From: Salinimonas lutimaris | Lineage (GTDB): Bacteria; Pseudomonadota; Gammaproteobacteria; Enterobacterales; Alteromonadaceae | NCBI RefSeq assembly: GCF_005222225.1 | Contig: NZ_CP036536.1 | Span: 954,001-1,018,000, forward strand | Direction: 5' to 3' | Length of the DNA: 64,000 nt | Part shown: positions 10,655 to 19,760 of the stretch, one piece after another | How the letters are laid out: every line of letters begins with the position of its first letter | Position numbering within the stretch: position 1 is the stretch's first letter | Position numbers and translations under genes: made by a program | Notes under the pieces: generated by a model | The model's database searches: none | Told to the model about the DNA's origin: nothing | What the model saw: only the letters and a program-made list of their open reading frames with translations

Positions 10655-11053
10655 TTATTCGTCGTCGAAATCGCCTTCATCATAAGGCGTTGCCGCGTCC
10701 CGGGGCATAAAAAAAGTGCCCCAGCCATCATACTGTACATCCTGTTTGTCAGCGATCAGCAGCAGGGTTTCAACGTCTTTGTCCAGGGCAGCGCGTTCCA
10801 GTTTGCGCTCGATAGTCGCGTCAAAGCAAAAAACCAGAGCGCCGTCGTCCAGTTCCAGTTCTTCAGCATCAGTGACTTCAAAACCGGCTTTAAACGCATC
10901 CACCGCGGCTTTTTCCAGTTTATCAAAATCTGTACTGGCAAGATGATGCTCAATGAAATAGTCAGCGTCTGCCTGACTACCGTCTTCAAGCAGTGCATCG
11001 ATGGTTTCCTGATTAAAATCCTGCCATTCGGCTAGTTCGTCTATTTGTTTCAT
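10655..11053 (-). CDS. rraB: Regulator of RNase E activity RraB
   Basis: RraB binds the C-terminal scaffold region of RNase E and modulates mRNA decay. The 132-residue protein has the family pattern: [18 protein letters not shown] near residues 22-39, then [20 protein letters not shown], later QYDGWGTFF, and an acidic tail ending GDFDDE. E. coli RraB is 138 residues with the same order of motifs. It is a monocistronic minus-strand gene with its own terminator, located between the acyltransferase gene and the choice-of-anchor H gene. Confidence 0.95.
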   Translation of the reverse strand: MKQIDELAEWQDFNQETIDALLEDGSQADADYFIEHHLASTDFDKLEKAAVDAFKAGFEVTDAEELELDDGALVFCFDATIERKLERAALDKDVETLLLIADKQDVQYDGWGTFFMPRDAATPYDEGDFDDE

Positions 11054-11086
11054 GCCTGTATCTATCGCTGAATGTCAGTGTGTAGT

Positions 11087-11812
11087 TTACCGTGTTTTTT
11101 CCAGTTCAGCGACTTCTGCATCCAGCTCTTTCGCTTTTTGCTGCATTTGCTGCTGAAAATAATCCGTCCACTCGCGCATAGTTTTGTCGTCAGTCAGGGC
11201 GACCGGCGCAGTAATATCGACCAGCACCGTGCCGTTATCCCAGCGATTCCAGTTCACTTTTTTATGCAGGTTGCTGGCAGTGACCATCACCACCGGTTCA
11301 TTGACGGCTTTGGCCATACGAAATGCACCGGATTTAAACGGCAAGATGCCGCGGCCATAGCTACGCGTACCTTCCGGGAAAACCCACACAGATGTCCGTC
11401 TTTCTTTTATCTTTTTACCGGCCACCATCAGGGTATCGCGGGCTTTACCACTGTTTTTGCGGTCAATCATGATATTACCCGACAACCAGTAAATCTGACC
11501 GAACATGGGGATCCACTTCAGACTCTTTTTACCAATGGTTACCACGCCGGGCAGGGCGGCCTTGCAGATGGTAATGATATCGTAGCTATTCTGGTGATTA
11601 GCGATAAATACATACGGGGTGGATGCGGACACATCAGGGTGACGTCGCACCACTACTTTCAGCCCGAGAATTTTCGCCATTTGTGAATAGGCCTGTCCGG
11701 CAAAGTGAACATTATTTCTGTGAAACGGCCGACAGATGCAGACCATAAACACAATCAGGTTTATGAGAATGAAGGCGACAAACATGATGGGGATTCGAAT
11801 TACCGCTAACAC
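11087..11812 (-). CDS. plsC: 1-acyl-sn-glycerol-3-phosphate acyltransferase (PlsC type)
   Basis: Inner-membrane enzyme that acylates lysophosphatidic acid to phosphatidic acid. The 241-residue length fits PlsC. An N-terminal membrane helix (residues about 5-28) is followed by the acyltransferase HX4D box NHQNSYD, with His73 and Asp78, and by the substrate-binding block VFPEGTRS near residue 140. The gene is on the same strand as rraB, with 33 bases between its stop and the rraB start codon. A second lysophosphatidate acyltransferase may exist elsewhere in the genome, so the symbol reflects family rather than proven uniqueness. Confidence 0.9.
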   Translation of the reverse strand: MLAVIRIPIMFVAFILINLIVFMVCICRPFHRNNVHFAGQAYSQMAKILGLKVVVRRHPDVSASTPYVFIANHQNSYDIITICKAALPGVVTIGKKSLKWIPMFGQIYWLSGNIMIDRKNSGKARDTLMVAGKKIKERRTSVWVFPEGTRSYGRGILPFKSGAFRMAKAVNEPVVMVTASNLHKKVNWNRWDNGTVLVDITAPVALTDDKTMREWTDYFQQQMQQKAKELDAEVAELEKTR

Positions 11813-11983
11813 TGAGTATCCTTTTGCTTAATTTGGCGCGAAGTATAAAATATTGCAGGCCTTTCACATGTCCGATCAGTCTTTTTGTCTATAATTATGC
11901 TAAAGAACTAAAGAAGCTGGCGGTGAAAACCGATAGTTTTACTACACTGATTACGTTTTACGACATCTATTCCACAGGTAACC

Positions 11984-13156
11984 ATGGCTATGCAAACTTT
12001 CGCTCCTGAAGAACTTGAAGAAGACATCCTCACTGACCTGATGGAAGAAATCAATGAGCTATACGAAGCCAGCGAACAAACCCTGATTGAGCTGGAGCTA
12101 CGTCCACAGGATAATGAATTGCAGCGAGCGCTTTTTCGCTCTATTCATACCATTAAAGGCGATCTGGGGCTGGTAAACTTTTCCCCCATGATTCCGTTAT
12201 TGCAGCATGTGGAAGATCTTCTCGATTACTTGCGCAAAGGCGAAGTGGATTATACCAGCACCATGAGTGACTTGGTATTGCTGACGATGGATCGGGTGAA
12301 AGGGTTTGTTGAAGAGGTCATGAGCAGTGGTCGGGCGGCCTATGACGATGTGTTGCACGAACAGCTGATTCTGGCCATTACCCGGGTGACCCCACAAAAC
12401 AAACCAGAGCATGAGCGACTATTAGGCGAAGCCGCGTTATTGCTCAATCCGGCGCTGGATATTAACGCCGCTGGTGAGCCCGGTGGCACCGACAGCGCCG
12501 CGCCGGTTACCGATATAAAACGCCCCCCCGCCACCCTGGCTAATACCGGCATTCCTAAAGCAGTCAGCGCGGAAAAGCAGGCCGATATGCTGTTTTTCCG
12601 GGAAATGATGCGGACTATCGAGCATCGCTCTAATTACTGGGCCGGTCGGGGCGACCGGATTGCCAAACTGGCGCTGTATATAAATCATCTGGCTGGCAAC
12701 CCGGTTGATGATGATCAGTTGTCTGTTGCCTGTTATGTGCATGATTTTGGTATGGCATTTATGCCGTTGCCGCTACTGAATAAAAATCAGCCCTATACGG
12801 ATCAGGAGTTTAATCTGATGCGCTCCCATGTGTATAAAAGTGCCCGATTACTGGAGCATCTTGACCAGTGGGATCATGCCCGTAAAATTGTGATGCAGCA
12901 TCATGAGCGTCCGGATGGCAGCGGTTATCCGCTGGGTCTGAAAGAAGATGATATCTGTGACGGGGCCAAACTACTGGCGATTCTCGATACCTACGATGCG
13001 ATGACCCATTCCAGAGCCCACAACAAAGACACTCAGATGGCCAAGAAGCAGGCGGTGATTGAGATGAACCGACAGGCCAAAGGGCAGTTTAGTGTGGTGT
13101 GGATGCGCCATTTCAATCACGCCATGACCGTGCTGCTAACCAAGCAAGCCGGTTAG
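11984..13156 (+). CDS. Hpt-HD-GYP fusion: phosphotransfer plus cyclic-di-GMP phosphodiesterase-like protein
   Basis: A 390-residue cytoplasmic protein with no membrane segment. Residues about 10-130 form a histidine phosphotransfer (Hpt) domain with His55 in SIHTIKGDLGLV. After a linker rich in Ala and Pro, residues about 200-385 form an HD-GYP domain: the HD pair is His252-Asp253 in YVHDFG, and the second signature is HHERPDGSGYPLGL near 305-318. HD-GYP domains usually hydrolyse cyclic-di-GMP and normally follow receiver domains, so an Hpt in front is unusual. The start at 11984 has AGG five bases upstream; ATG 11990 is an alternative. The stop is two bases from the converging nhaR-like gene. 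Confidence 0.87.
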   Translation: MAMQTFAPEELEEDILTDLMEEINELYEASEQTLIELELRPQDNELQRALFRSIHTIKGDLGLVNFSPMIPLLQHVEDLLDYLRKGEVDYTSTMSDLVLLTMDRVKGFVEEVMSSGRAAYDDVLHEQLILAITRVTPQNKPEHERLLGEAALLLNPALDINAAGEPGGTDSAAPVTDIKRPPATLANTGIPKAVSAEKQADMLFFREMMRTIEHRSNYWAGRGDRIAKLALYINHLAGNPVDDDQLSVACYVHDFGMAFMPLPLLNKNQPYTDQEFNLMRSHVYKSARLLEHLDQWDHARKIVMQHHERPDGSGYPLGLKEDDICDGAKLLAILDTYDAMTHSRAHNKDTQMAKKQAVIEMNRQAKGQFSVVWMRHFNHAMTVLLTKQAG

Positions 13157-13157
13157 C

Positions 13158-14060
13158 TTACTGGTGGGCCAGCAGGGTGCTGGCCTGATTAATAATTTCT
13201 TTGATAACCGGTTGTTCGGCCTGATTTTGTCGGGTCAGTGCATAAAATTGCTCGGTCAGACCGGGAATTGACGCGATATGCTGAACACTGTATTGCTGCT
13301 CTACATGCGTTGCAATACAGGAGGGCGCGCAAAACACGCCAAATCCTTCTGCGCCAAACAGTTTGAGCAGCGCACTGTCATCAAACTCGGCGACCCGCCG
13401 GGGCGTGAGTTGCTCGCTTTCCAGCCAGTTGGCCAGAGCCATCGCAATGCCTGAACGTATGCCTGGCATCAGAATGTCAGCCCGGTTCAGTGACGCCGGA
13501 AAGTCAGTTGCCAGCTCACTGGCAATATCCGCGCGGGCAAAAAAGCTGACCGCGGAATGCCCCAGCAACTGACTGGTTACTTTTACTGAGGTGCCTGGCG
13601 CCGCACCCCGATCAGCCAGCACCATATCAATATGATTGATCGCCATTTCGCTAAGCAGGGTATCAAATCGTTCTTCCTTAAAAACAAACCGGACTTCGGG
13701 GTGCGCCCGCATGACCTGATGCATAAAATCATAAGCCAGCACTTTGGGAATCGCATCGGTCAGGCCAACCACAAATTCAGTGGCCTGGTGGGGCGAGTCG
13801 GCTTGGAGTAATGTCAGTAGCTGATGACCTTTTTGAAATATTTCTTCGGCATACTGATAAACCTGTTTACCCTGACCATTGAGATGCAATCGTTTGCCGA
13901 CCCGATCAAACAGTGGCTGGCCCAGCTGTGATTCAAAGGTGGTTAGCTGTCCGCTCACGGTTTGTGGGGTAACATGTAATAAACGGGCTGCCTGGGCAAT
14001 ACTGCCCTGACGGGCTACCAGATAAAAATAGTAAAGGTGATGATAGTTTAACTGTTTCAT
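13158..14060 (-). CDS. nhaR: LysR-family transcriptional activator, NhaR-like
   Basis: A 300-residue LysR regulator. The opening LNYHHLYYFYLVARQGSIAQ and the recognition helix HVTPQTVSGQLTTFE match NhaR, as does EFDDSALLKLFGAEGFGVFCAP in the effector domain. In E. coli NhaR responds to sodium and activates nhaA, osmC and pgaABCD. No Na+/H+ antiporter gene is adjacent here. Instead it is divergent, across 101 bases, from the three-gene export operon at 14162-18315, which makes that operon the obvious candidate target. The symbol indicates family; the regulon is inferred. Confidence 0.82.
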   Translation of the reverse strand: MKQLNYHHLYYFYLVARQGSIAQAARLLHVTPQTVSGQLTTFESQLGQPLFDRVGKRLHLNGQGKQVYQYAEEIFQKGHQLLTLLQADSPHQATEFVVGLTDAIPKVLAYDFMHQVMRAHPEVRFVFKEERFDTLLSEMAINHIDMVLADRGAAPGTSVKVTSQLLGHSAVSFFARADIASELATDFPASLNRADILMPGIRSGIAMALANWLESEQLTPRRVAEFDDSALLKLFGAEGFGVFCAPSCIATHVEQQYSVQHIASIPGLTEQFYALTRQNQAEQPVIKEIINQASTLLAHQ

Positions 14061-14161
14061 ATCAGGTTTTTTCGATGTTCGTAAAAGATATTATCAGCTT
14101 TATACTGATTTAAGCATAGGCTAGACTGCGTAATGATTCAACGACTCCCGGTAAGTAGGTT

Positions 14162-15853
14162 ATGGCGGAAAAAATAAATCTCAGAGAAACCCGTTCGATG
14201 CTGTTTTCGTTGCTACAGCCTGACCGGCGCTTTTTTGGTGCAGCGGTGGTGTATGGCATTGCGATCAGTTTACTGACCCTGGCGGTGCCTCTGGCTGTAC
14301 AGACTCTTATCAACAGCGTGGTTAATACCGCATCGGTGCGGGCCGTGGTGACACTGGCCGTAGTGCTGATGATTATCCTGCTTATTTCCGGGCTGTTCAG
14401 TGCCCTGCGAATGCGGGTAATGGAATATTACGAAAGAAAAATCTATGCCCGCTTAACCAGTCAGGTCAGCCTGAAAACCCTGTTCGCGCCGCACAGTTTT
14501 TTTGAGGGCCGGCGTAACACTACGATTACCCAGCGCTATTTTGACATCATGACACTGCAAAAAAATGTCCCGTCTTTGATGATTGACGGGTTTGCCCTGG
14601 TCTTGCAGATGCTGGTCGGCTTCACCCTGGTATCGTTTTATCACCCGGCCTTTTTTGCTTTTAACGTGTGCATTCTGCTGGCCATGTTTGCGGTTTGGAA
14701 AATCTGGGGTAATAAAGCCAAAGCCTCGGCTATCCGGTTGTCCCAGAGTAAGTATGACGGGGCCAAGTGGCTGACCGATATTTCCAGTGCTCATGAATTT
14801 TTCAAATCCAGTCGCCATCAGGATTACGCCGCTACCCAGACCCAGCAGCGCATTGAGGATTATCTCAAGCACCATCGGGCACATTTTCGTTATACCTTTA
14901 CCCAGTCGATTATGTTTCTGGTGATTTATGCGCTGGCCAGCGCGCTGTTACTGGGGCTGGGCGGCTACCTGGTTGTGCTGGGTCAGTTGTCTATCGGTCA
15001 GCTGGTGGCGGCTGAGCTGATCATGTCGGCCGTATTTGTGGGGATTGCCCGCTTTTCAATGTATCTGAAATTGTATTACGAGTTGTATGGTGCGGCTGAA
15101 AAACTGGGCGGCGCGCTGACCATTCCTCAGGAACCCGAGCCGCAGGCCAAGGTTTGTGTACCGACAGCTCCGGATCTGGGCTTTGAGCATGTTGTGGTCA
15201 GCCATCAGCAGCAAAGCTGTAAGCTGGATTTTACCATCCCTGCCGGTACCAAGTGTTATATCTTCAGCGATAAAAGCTGGTTACAGCGTCAGCTGACCGC
15301 ACTTATCAAGCGTTACGATAAGCCTGCCCAGGGTATTGTGACTCTGGCTGATCAGGCGCTGTTTGATTACGATCCCCTGGAGCTGCGTCAGGCGGTCGCG
15401 CTGGTCGACCGCTCCATCGTAGTGGAGTGCACCATTGAAGAGTACCTGCTGATGGCAGCGCCTGAAGCCACGCATGTAGAAGTGGATCGGGTACTGGAGA
15501 TGGTTCAGCTGACCGATGTTATTAATAACTTCGAAGAAGGACTTAACAGCAAGCTATCAGCGCTTGGTGGCCCCCTACAGCCCCTGGAGTTTCTGCTATT
15601 GAAACTGGCAGCGGCAATTCTGGCCAAGGCGCCGGTTATTATTATTAACCAGCATTTTGATGCGATTCCTCAGGCGGTGCGCCATACCTTACTGAGTCAG
15701 ATTGACGCATTGCCTGCCACCGTGCTGTATTTTACCAATACACCGGAAAGCCAGTGGTTTAACGCAGTCATGACATTTGATGATGAAGCGCGGCTTGATT
15801 TTCACCGTCCGCTGAGTACCCCGTCTGCTTCGGAGTTCACTGATGCCGAATAA
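14162..15853 (+). CDS. ABC exporter-like membrane protein with degenerate ATPase domain
   Basis: A 563-residue half-transporter-shaped protein. Residues about 20-310 look like a type-I ABC exporter membrane domain with six helices. Residues about 330-540 occupy the nucleotide-binding-domain position but lack its active motifs. Where Walker A (GxxGxGKS/T) should be there is PAGTKCYIFSDKSWLQRQL (about 360-378). The ABC signature region reads LSALGGPLQPLEF. Walker B reads VIIINQHFD, with Asn and Gln where Asp and Glu are expected (about 491-500). The switch histidine is absent in TVLYFTN. It overlaps by 11 bases the next gene, an HlyD-type adaptor, which is followed by a TolC-type channel. It cannot be a conventional ATP-driven pump by sequence. 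Confidence 0.85.
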   Translation: MAEKINLRETRSMLFSLLQPDRRFFGAAVVYGIAISLLTLAVPLAVQTLINSVVNTASVRAVVTLAVVLMIILLISGLFSALRMRVMEYYERKIYARLTSQVSLKTLFAPHSFFEGRRNTTITQRYFDIMTLQKNVPSLMIDGFALVLQMLVGFTLVSFYHPAFFAFNVCILLAMFAVWKIWGNKAKASAIRLSQSKYDGAKWLTDISSAHEFFKSSRHQDYAATQTQQRIEDYLKHHRAHFRYTFTQSIMFLVIYALASALLLGLGGYLVVLGQLSIGQLVAAELIMSAVFVGIARFSMYLKLYYELYGAAEKLGGALTIPQEPEPQAKVCVPTAPDLGFEHVVVSHQQQSCKLDFTIPAGTKCYIFSDKSWLQRQLTALIKRYDKPAQGIVTLADQALFDYDPLELRQAVALVDRSIVVECTIEEYLLMAAPEATHVEVDRVLEMVQLTDVINNFEEGLNSKLSALGGPLQPLEFLLLKLAAAILAKAPVIIINQHFDAIPQAVRHTLLSQIDALPATVLYFTNTPESQWFNAVMTFDDEARLDFHRPLSTPSASEFTDAE

Positions 15854-16883
15854 TGAACAACACTACTTAAGTAAGATTCCGTCAGCCGATGCCATCAGGC
15901 TGCCCAAAGTGTATAAAATTGCCTGCTTTTTAATTATTTTTATGATTGTGGCGTCCGGCTTGCTGCTGTGGTTTACCCCCTGGGTACAAACCGCAATGGG
16001 ACAGGGCGCGGTTGATTCACTGAATCCTTCTGACCGGACGCAGGCCATCTCGGCGCTGGTTCCCGGTCAGATAAAACAGTGGCATGTTCAGGAAGGCGCT
16101 GAGGTTAAAAAAGGGGACCCGATAGTGACCCTGATAGACGTGGATGAAGAACTGGTGGATAAACTGGAAGGCCAGCTTGAAGCAGCCAGAGCCATTCAAC
16201 AGGCTAATCTCAGTGCGCTGGAAAATGCCCGCAATAATCTCCAGCGTCAGCAGGGCCTGCTGGAAGATGGCGTGGCGTCAGCAAAAACCGTGGAAATTGC
16301 GCAGATAAAGCTGCAGGAAATGAATGCGAAAGTGGCTAAGAGCTCGTCAGACATTAATGCTGCCAGTATGTCGTTGTCGCGGCAGCGCACACAGACCAAA
16401 GTCGCCCCTTCTGACGGGATTGTGGTACGGCTGTTTTCCGGCGGTCCGTCAACGTATGTGAAAGCCGGCGATGTACTGGGCCAGTTTATCCCCACCGGGG
16501 TCGACCGGACGGTACGTATTTCGGTTGCCGGCATGGATGCGCCGCTGATCAAAGCCGGCGACAAGGCTCGTCTGCAATTTGATGGCTGGCCTGTTTTTCA
16601 GTTCAGTGGCTGGCCGGAGGCGGCTATTGGTACCTTTGGTGGCCAGGTCATGTATGTAGAGCCGGTGGCAGACCAGAACGGCCAGTTCAATGTGTGGCTT
16701 AAGCCGGATCCCAACGAAGGCGGCTGGCCTGATGAACGGGTGATTCGCTTTGGTAGCCGGGTAAAGGCCTGGGTGTTGTTAGATGAAGTTCGGCTTGGCT
16801 TTGAAATGTGGCGTCAGCTGAATAACTTCCCGCCCAAACCGGCAGCAGATTTACGTACCCAGGAGAACACCAATGGCAAGTAA
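15843..16883 (+). CDS. HlyD-family periplasmic adaptor (membrane fusion protein)
   Basis: A 346-residue adaptor joining an inner-membrane pump to an outer-membrane channel. It has one N-terminal membrane helix (about residues 21-45: VYKIACFLIIFMIVASGLLL), then a lipoyl/barrel-sandwich half (IKQWHVQEGAEVKKGDPI), a coiled-coil hairpin at about 100-185, the returning half-motif (KVAPSDGIVVRLFSGGP) and a beta-barrel domain. It overlaps the genes on both sides by 11 bases each (15843-15853 and 16873-16883), indicating translational coupling. Together with its neighbours it has the layout of a type I secretion or small-molecule export apparatus. Confidence 0.9.
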   Translation: MPNNEQHYLSKIPSADAIRLPKVYKIACFLIIFMIVASGLLLWFTPWVQTAMGQGAVDSLNPSDRTQAISALVPGQIKQWHVQEGAEVKKGDPIVTLIDVDEELVDKLEGQLEAARAIQQANLSALENARNNLQRQQGLLEDGVASAKTVEIAQIKLQEMNAKVAKSSSDINAASMSLSRQRTQTKVAPSDGIVVRLFSGGPSTYVKAGDVLGQFIPTGVDRTVRISVAGMDAPLIKAGDKARLQFDGWPVFQFSGWPEAAIGTFGGQVMYVEPVADQNGQFNVWLKPDPNEGGWPDERVIRFGSRVKAWVLLDEVRLGFEMWRQLNNFPPKPAADLRTQENTNGK

Positions 16884-18315
16884 ACGGCTGATTGCCCTGT
16901 TTACCGGTATGATGCTGGGGCAGCAGGCCGGGGCGGCTGAATTACAGCTTTCAGATGTACTGGCGCAGATTATCACCGCCCATCCAAAAGTCATGGCCAT
17001 GCGCGAGCAGGGCGCACAGGCGCAGGCTAAAATCGATAAAGCCGATGCCGCGTTTGACCCTTATTTCAGCCAGAAAGTTTCCAGCCGGGTCTCCGGTTAT
17101 TACAGTGGTGATGTACTGACCACCGGGGTGTCCAAGCCGCTGGCATTCATGAATGGGGAAGTGTTTACCCAGTATCAGCTCGCTGATGGTGATTTTCCGG
17201 TGTATGAGGCTGAATACGAAACCTTGTCGGCAGGTGAGTTCCGGGTGGGAATCAGCCTGTCTTTACTGCAGGGGCGGGATACCGATGCCCGTCGCACCGG
17301 CTTGCAGACCGCGCGCCTGTCGCTGCAGGAGTGGCAGGCCCGGTATAATGCCTCTGTCAACGATCAGCTGTATGTGGCAACCAGCACCTACCTGAAATGG
17401 TATGAAAGCTCGCTGAAGCTTAAAGCGCTGGGTGAGATGACCACCGCCCTTAAAGCCGGTGAAACAGCCTTAAAACGGCGGGTAGAGCAGGGCGATGCCG
17501 CCCGGATTGCGCTGGATGATTATCAGAACAGTTTGCTGGAAGTGGAATTGCTTAAAGCGGATACCGAACAGGCGCAGGCGATTGCGCTGGCCAAACTGCG
17601 CTATTTTATGACTTCACCCGGTACGCTGGCAGCCCCAGGAGAACACCGACCTGACTGGCCGTTTTTGTTAAATGAAACCCGGATTGGTGATTTGCGCCGG
17701 GCCCTGAATGGCCACCCTTTGCAAGTGTCGATGCAGGCTGGTCTGAACAAGCAGCAGGCCGAATACGATCTGGCGCGTAATAACTTGCTTCCCAAGCTGG
17801 ATATGCAGGCTTCTGTAGGGCGGGACGTTGGCAGTGGCGTGAAATCTCTGGAAGGTACCGAAACCAAAGTTGGCTTAAGTTTTTCCTATCCACTAGGCAA
17901 CCGTAAAGCCCGGGCCGAAGAATCGGCGCTTGCTGCTAAAGTACGTGAAGTGCAGTTTAAAATAGAGGATTTACGGCAAAAACTGATTCAGCAGTTTGAT
18001 GCTAACGTGGCTAACTGGCAGCAAAGCAAGAAGGTGCTGGACTTACGCCAGCAGGCCAGAGCCTTGGCTGAGCGGCTACAAAATGCCGAGCGCACCCGTT
18101 TTAATGCCGGTGATGCTGACATGTTTATACTTAACGCCCGGCAGACCAAGCTGATTAAAGCGCGCATGGACGCCATCAAAGCACATGTGGCCAGGCGACA
18201 GGCAGAACTGGATTTATACTATGCCGCTGCGGCGCTGGACAGTGCGCTGGCTACCCATGACACCTCGATGCACACGCCGGGTCTGCCCATAGATCTTTCT
18301 GGCGCTGAAAGTTAA
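16873..18315 (+). CDS. TolC-family outer-membrane efflux protein
   Basis: A 480-residue outer-membrane channel protein with a short signal peptide (LIALFTGMMLGQQAGA, cleaved before AEL) and two long helical repeats typical of the OEP family (about residues 30-230 and 260-460), rich in Ala, Gln and Lys with coiled-coil character. It is the last gene of the export operon and starts 11 bases inside the adaptor gene. Its 3' end overlaps the converging halogenase gene by 65 bases. The substrate cannot be told from sequence; there is no repeat-in-toxin protein or peptide precursor beside the operon. Confidence 0.9.
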   Translation: MASKRLIALFTGMMLGQQAGAAELQLSDVLAQIITAHPKVMAMREQGAQAQAKIDKADAAFDPYFSQKVSSRVSGYYSGDVLTTGVSKPLAFMNGEVFTQYQLADGDFPVYEAEYETLSAGEFRVGISLSLLQGRDTDARRTGLQTARLSLQEWQARYNASVNDQLYVATSTYLKWYESSLKLKALGEMTTALKAGETALKRRVEQGDAARIALDDYQNSLLEVELLKADTEQAQAIALAKLRYFMTSPGTLAAPGEHRPDWPFLLNETRIGDLRRALNGHPLQVSMQAGLNKQQAEYDLARNNLLPKLDMQASVGRDVGSGVKSLEGTETKVGLSFSYPLGNRKARAEESALAAKVREVQFKIEDLRQKLIQQFDANVANWQQSKKVLDLRQQARALAERLQNAERTRFNAGDADMFILNARQTKLIKARMDAIKAHVARRQAELDLYYAAAALDSALATHDTSMHTPGLPIDLSGAES

Positions 18316-19759
18316 GCAAGCAGCCGTTAAAAAATGCGGGCAGATCATGTTCGCTCAGCATATCGCCGGTGCCCGGCTGGTTTGCGGCCGGAGGCGGGAA
18401 AATACCATAGCCGGCCAGCAGGCATAGCCATGATGTGGAAGTGAAATGGCTGGGCGATTGTTGGCGGGCCAGTACATCGCCAATATCCTGTTTTCGATAC
18501 CAGGCGTCCAGTACTTCCAGTAACGGAGTGGACAGCTGCCGATTGTTACGATTATCCCGCCAGTAGGCCGTATCCTGGCGAGTATTCAGTTTATAGTGCG
18601 CCTGAATATAGTCTTTAACCGCCAGAAACTGGCGGCGCAGCAAGGTATTGTAATTGTCTTGCTGAGCCGTGGTGAAATTGCCTTTTTGCCACATCTGGCA
18701 AAACTGCATAATGGTTTGCTGAACCAGATGCAGGGCTGTGGCTTCCAGCGGCTCAATGAATCCCTGGGACAACCCCACTGCCAGGCAGTTCGCCGCCCAG
18801 TGCTGACGAACCTGGCCGACCTTCATGCTCAGATGTCTGACATTCACCGGCTGACCGGTCAGCCCCAGATGCGCTTTAAGTTCTTCTTCAGCCTGTTCGG
18901 CAGTAGTGTAGGCATCACTGTATACATAACCGTTGCCGGTGCGATGTTGTAACGGTATGCGCCAGGCCCAGCCGTGTTTTAGTGCGGTAGAGCGGGTTTC
19001 TACCGGCGCAGACGGATCAGCCTCGGTGGCAATTACCACCGCCCGGTTATTAAATAACGCATCAGCAAAAGACTCAAACTCAACGCCAAGGGCCTGCTGT
19101 AACAGCAGGCTTTGAAAGCCGGTACAGTCAACAAACAAATCTGCCTGTAACCGGCGATGCTGACTGGTTTCCAGATGACTGATGTCGCCCTGGCTGCTGA
19201 TAGCCACATCAGATACGGTATCGCACAGTCGGGTCACGCCCAGTGCTGCAGCATGCTCACTGAGAAAGATGCCGAGCAAGGCAGAATCAAAGTGATACCC
19301 GTATTCTATCCGAAACGGAAAGTGTGCCGGTGTAATCGGCGCTTTACCGGCTTTACCCAGATACCCGTTAAACAAAAATGCTTCAGGCTGCGTGCAGACA
19401 TCCAGGCCAAGCCGGCGGGTCTGGCAGTTGACCTGAAACGGCCGTTCGCTGAATGAATCGAGCTGAGAAATAAAGGGATGCCGATAACTATCCGGGCCGG
19501 ACTGGGGACTCCAGCCGGTAAATTCAATGCCAACTTTGTAAGTGGCCTGGCAACGGGGCATCCAGTCAGCATCGGTGATCCCCAGCTCAGCAAAAAAGTG
19601 ACGCAGGGACGGAGTGGAACCTTCACCCACACCGACTGTCGGTACATCCGGTGACTCGATCACCGTGATATCGACATTGTCAGCCAGGCGTTTTGCCATC
19701 AGACAGGCGGTCATCCATCCGGCTGTGCCGCCGCCTACAATGATCACTTTTTTACGCAT
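18251..19759 (-). CDS. Flavin-dependent tryptophan-halogenase family protein (second of pair)
   Basis: A 502-residue FADH2-dependent halogenase-type protein. I placed the start at 19759 (MRKKVIIVGGGTAGW), because the longer frame adds 40 residues that do not look like family sequence and overlap the upstream gene. Features: FAD-binding GGGTAGW at residues 9-15; the lysine that carries the chlorinating adduct in PrnA-type enzymes at Lys75 (ATYKVGIEF); the halogenase signature WAWRIPL; and FIEPLEATALH with the conserved glutamate. Its start codon is one base past the stop of the upstream paralogue, so the two are coupled. True substrates of TonB-receptor-linked halogenases are unknown; free tryptophan is only the family name. 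Confidence 0.88.
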   Translation of the reverse strand: MRKKVIIVGGGTAGWMTACLMAKRLADNVDITVIESPDVPTVGVGEGSTPSLRHFFAELGITDADWMPRCQATYKVGIEFTGWSPQSGPDSYRHPFISQLDSFSERPFQVNCQTRRLGLDVCTQPEAFLFNGYLGKAGKAPITPAHFPFRIEYGYHFDSALLGIFLSEHAAALGVTRLCDTVSDVAISSQGDISHLETSQHRRLQADLFVDCTGFQSLLLQQALGVEFESFADALFNNRAVVIATEADPSAPVETRSTALKHGWAWRIPLQHRTGNGYVYSDAYTTAEQAEEELKAHLGLTGQPVNVRHLSMKVGQVRQHWAANCLAVGLSQGFIEPLEATALHLVQQTIMQFCQMWQKGNFTTAQQDNYNTLLRRQFLAVKDYIQAHYKLNTRQDTAYWRDNRNNRQLSTPLLEVLDAWYRKQDIGDVLARQQSPSHFTSTSWLCLLAGYGIFPPPAANQPGTGDMLSEHDLPAFFNGCLLNFQRQKDLWADPACASRCHG

Positions 19760-19760
19760 A

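Noticed and set aside
11072..11686. 204-codon plus-strand frame opposite the acyltransferase gene
   Set aside because: The minus strand encodes a clear PlsC-type protein with both acyltransferase motifs; the opposite frame is a shadow.
18251..18315. 65-base overlap of converging TolC and halogenase genes as a sign of truncation
   Set aside because: Both proteins have normal lengths and sensible C-termini, so a convergent overlap is simpler than a truncation.
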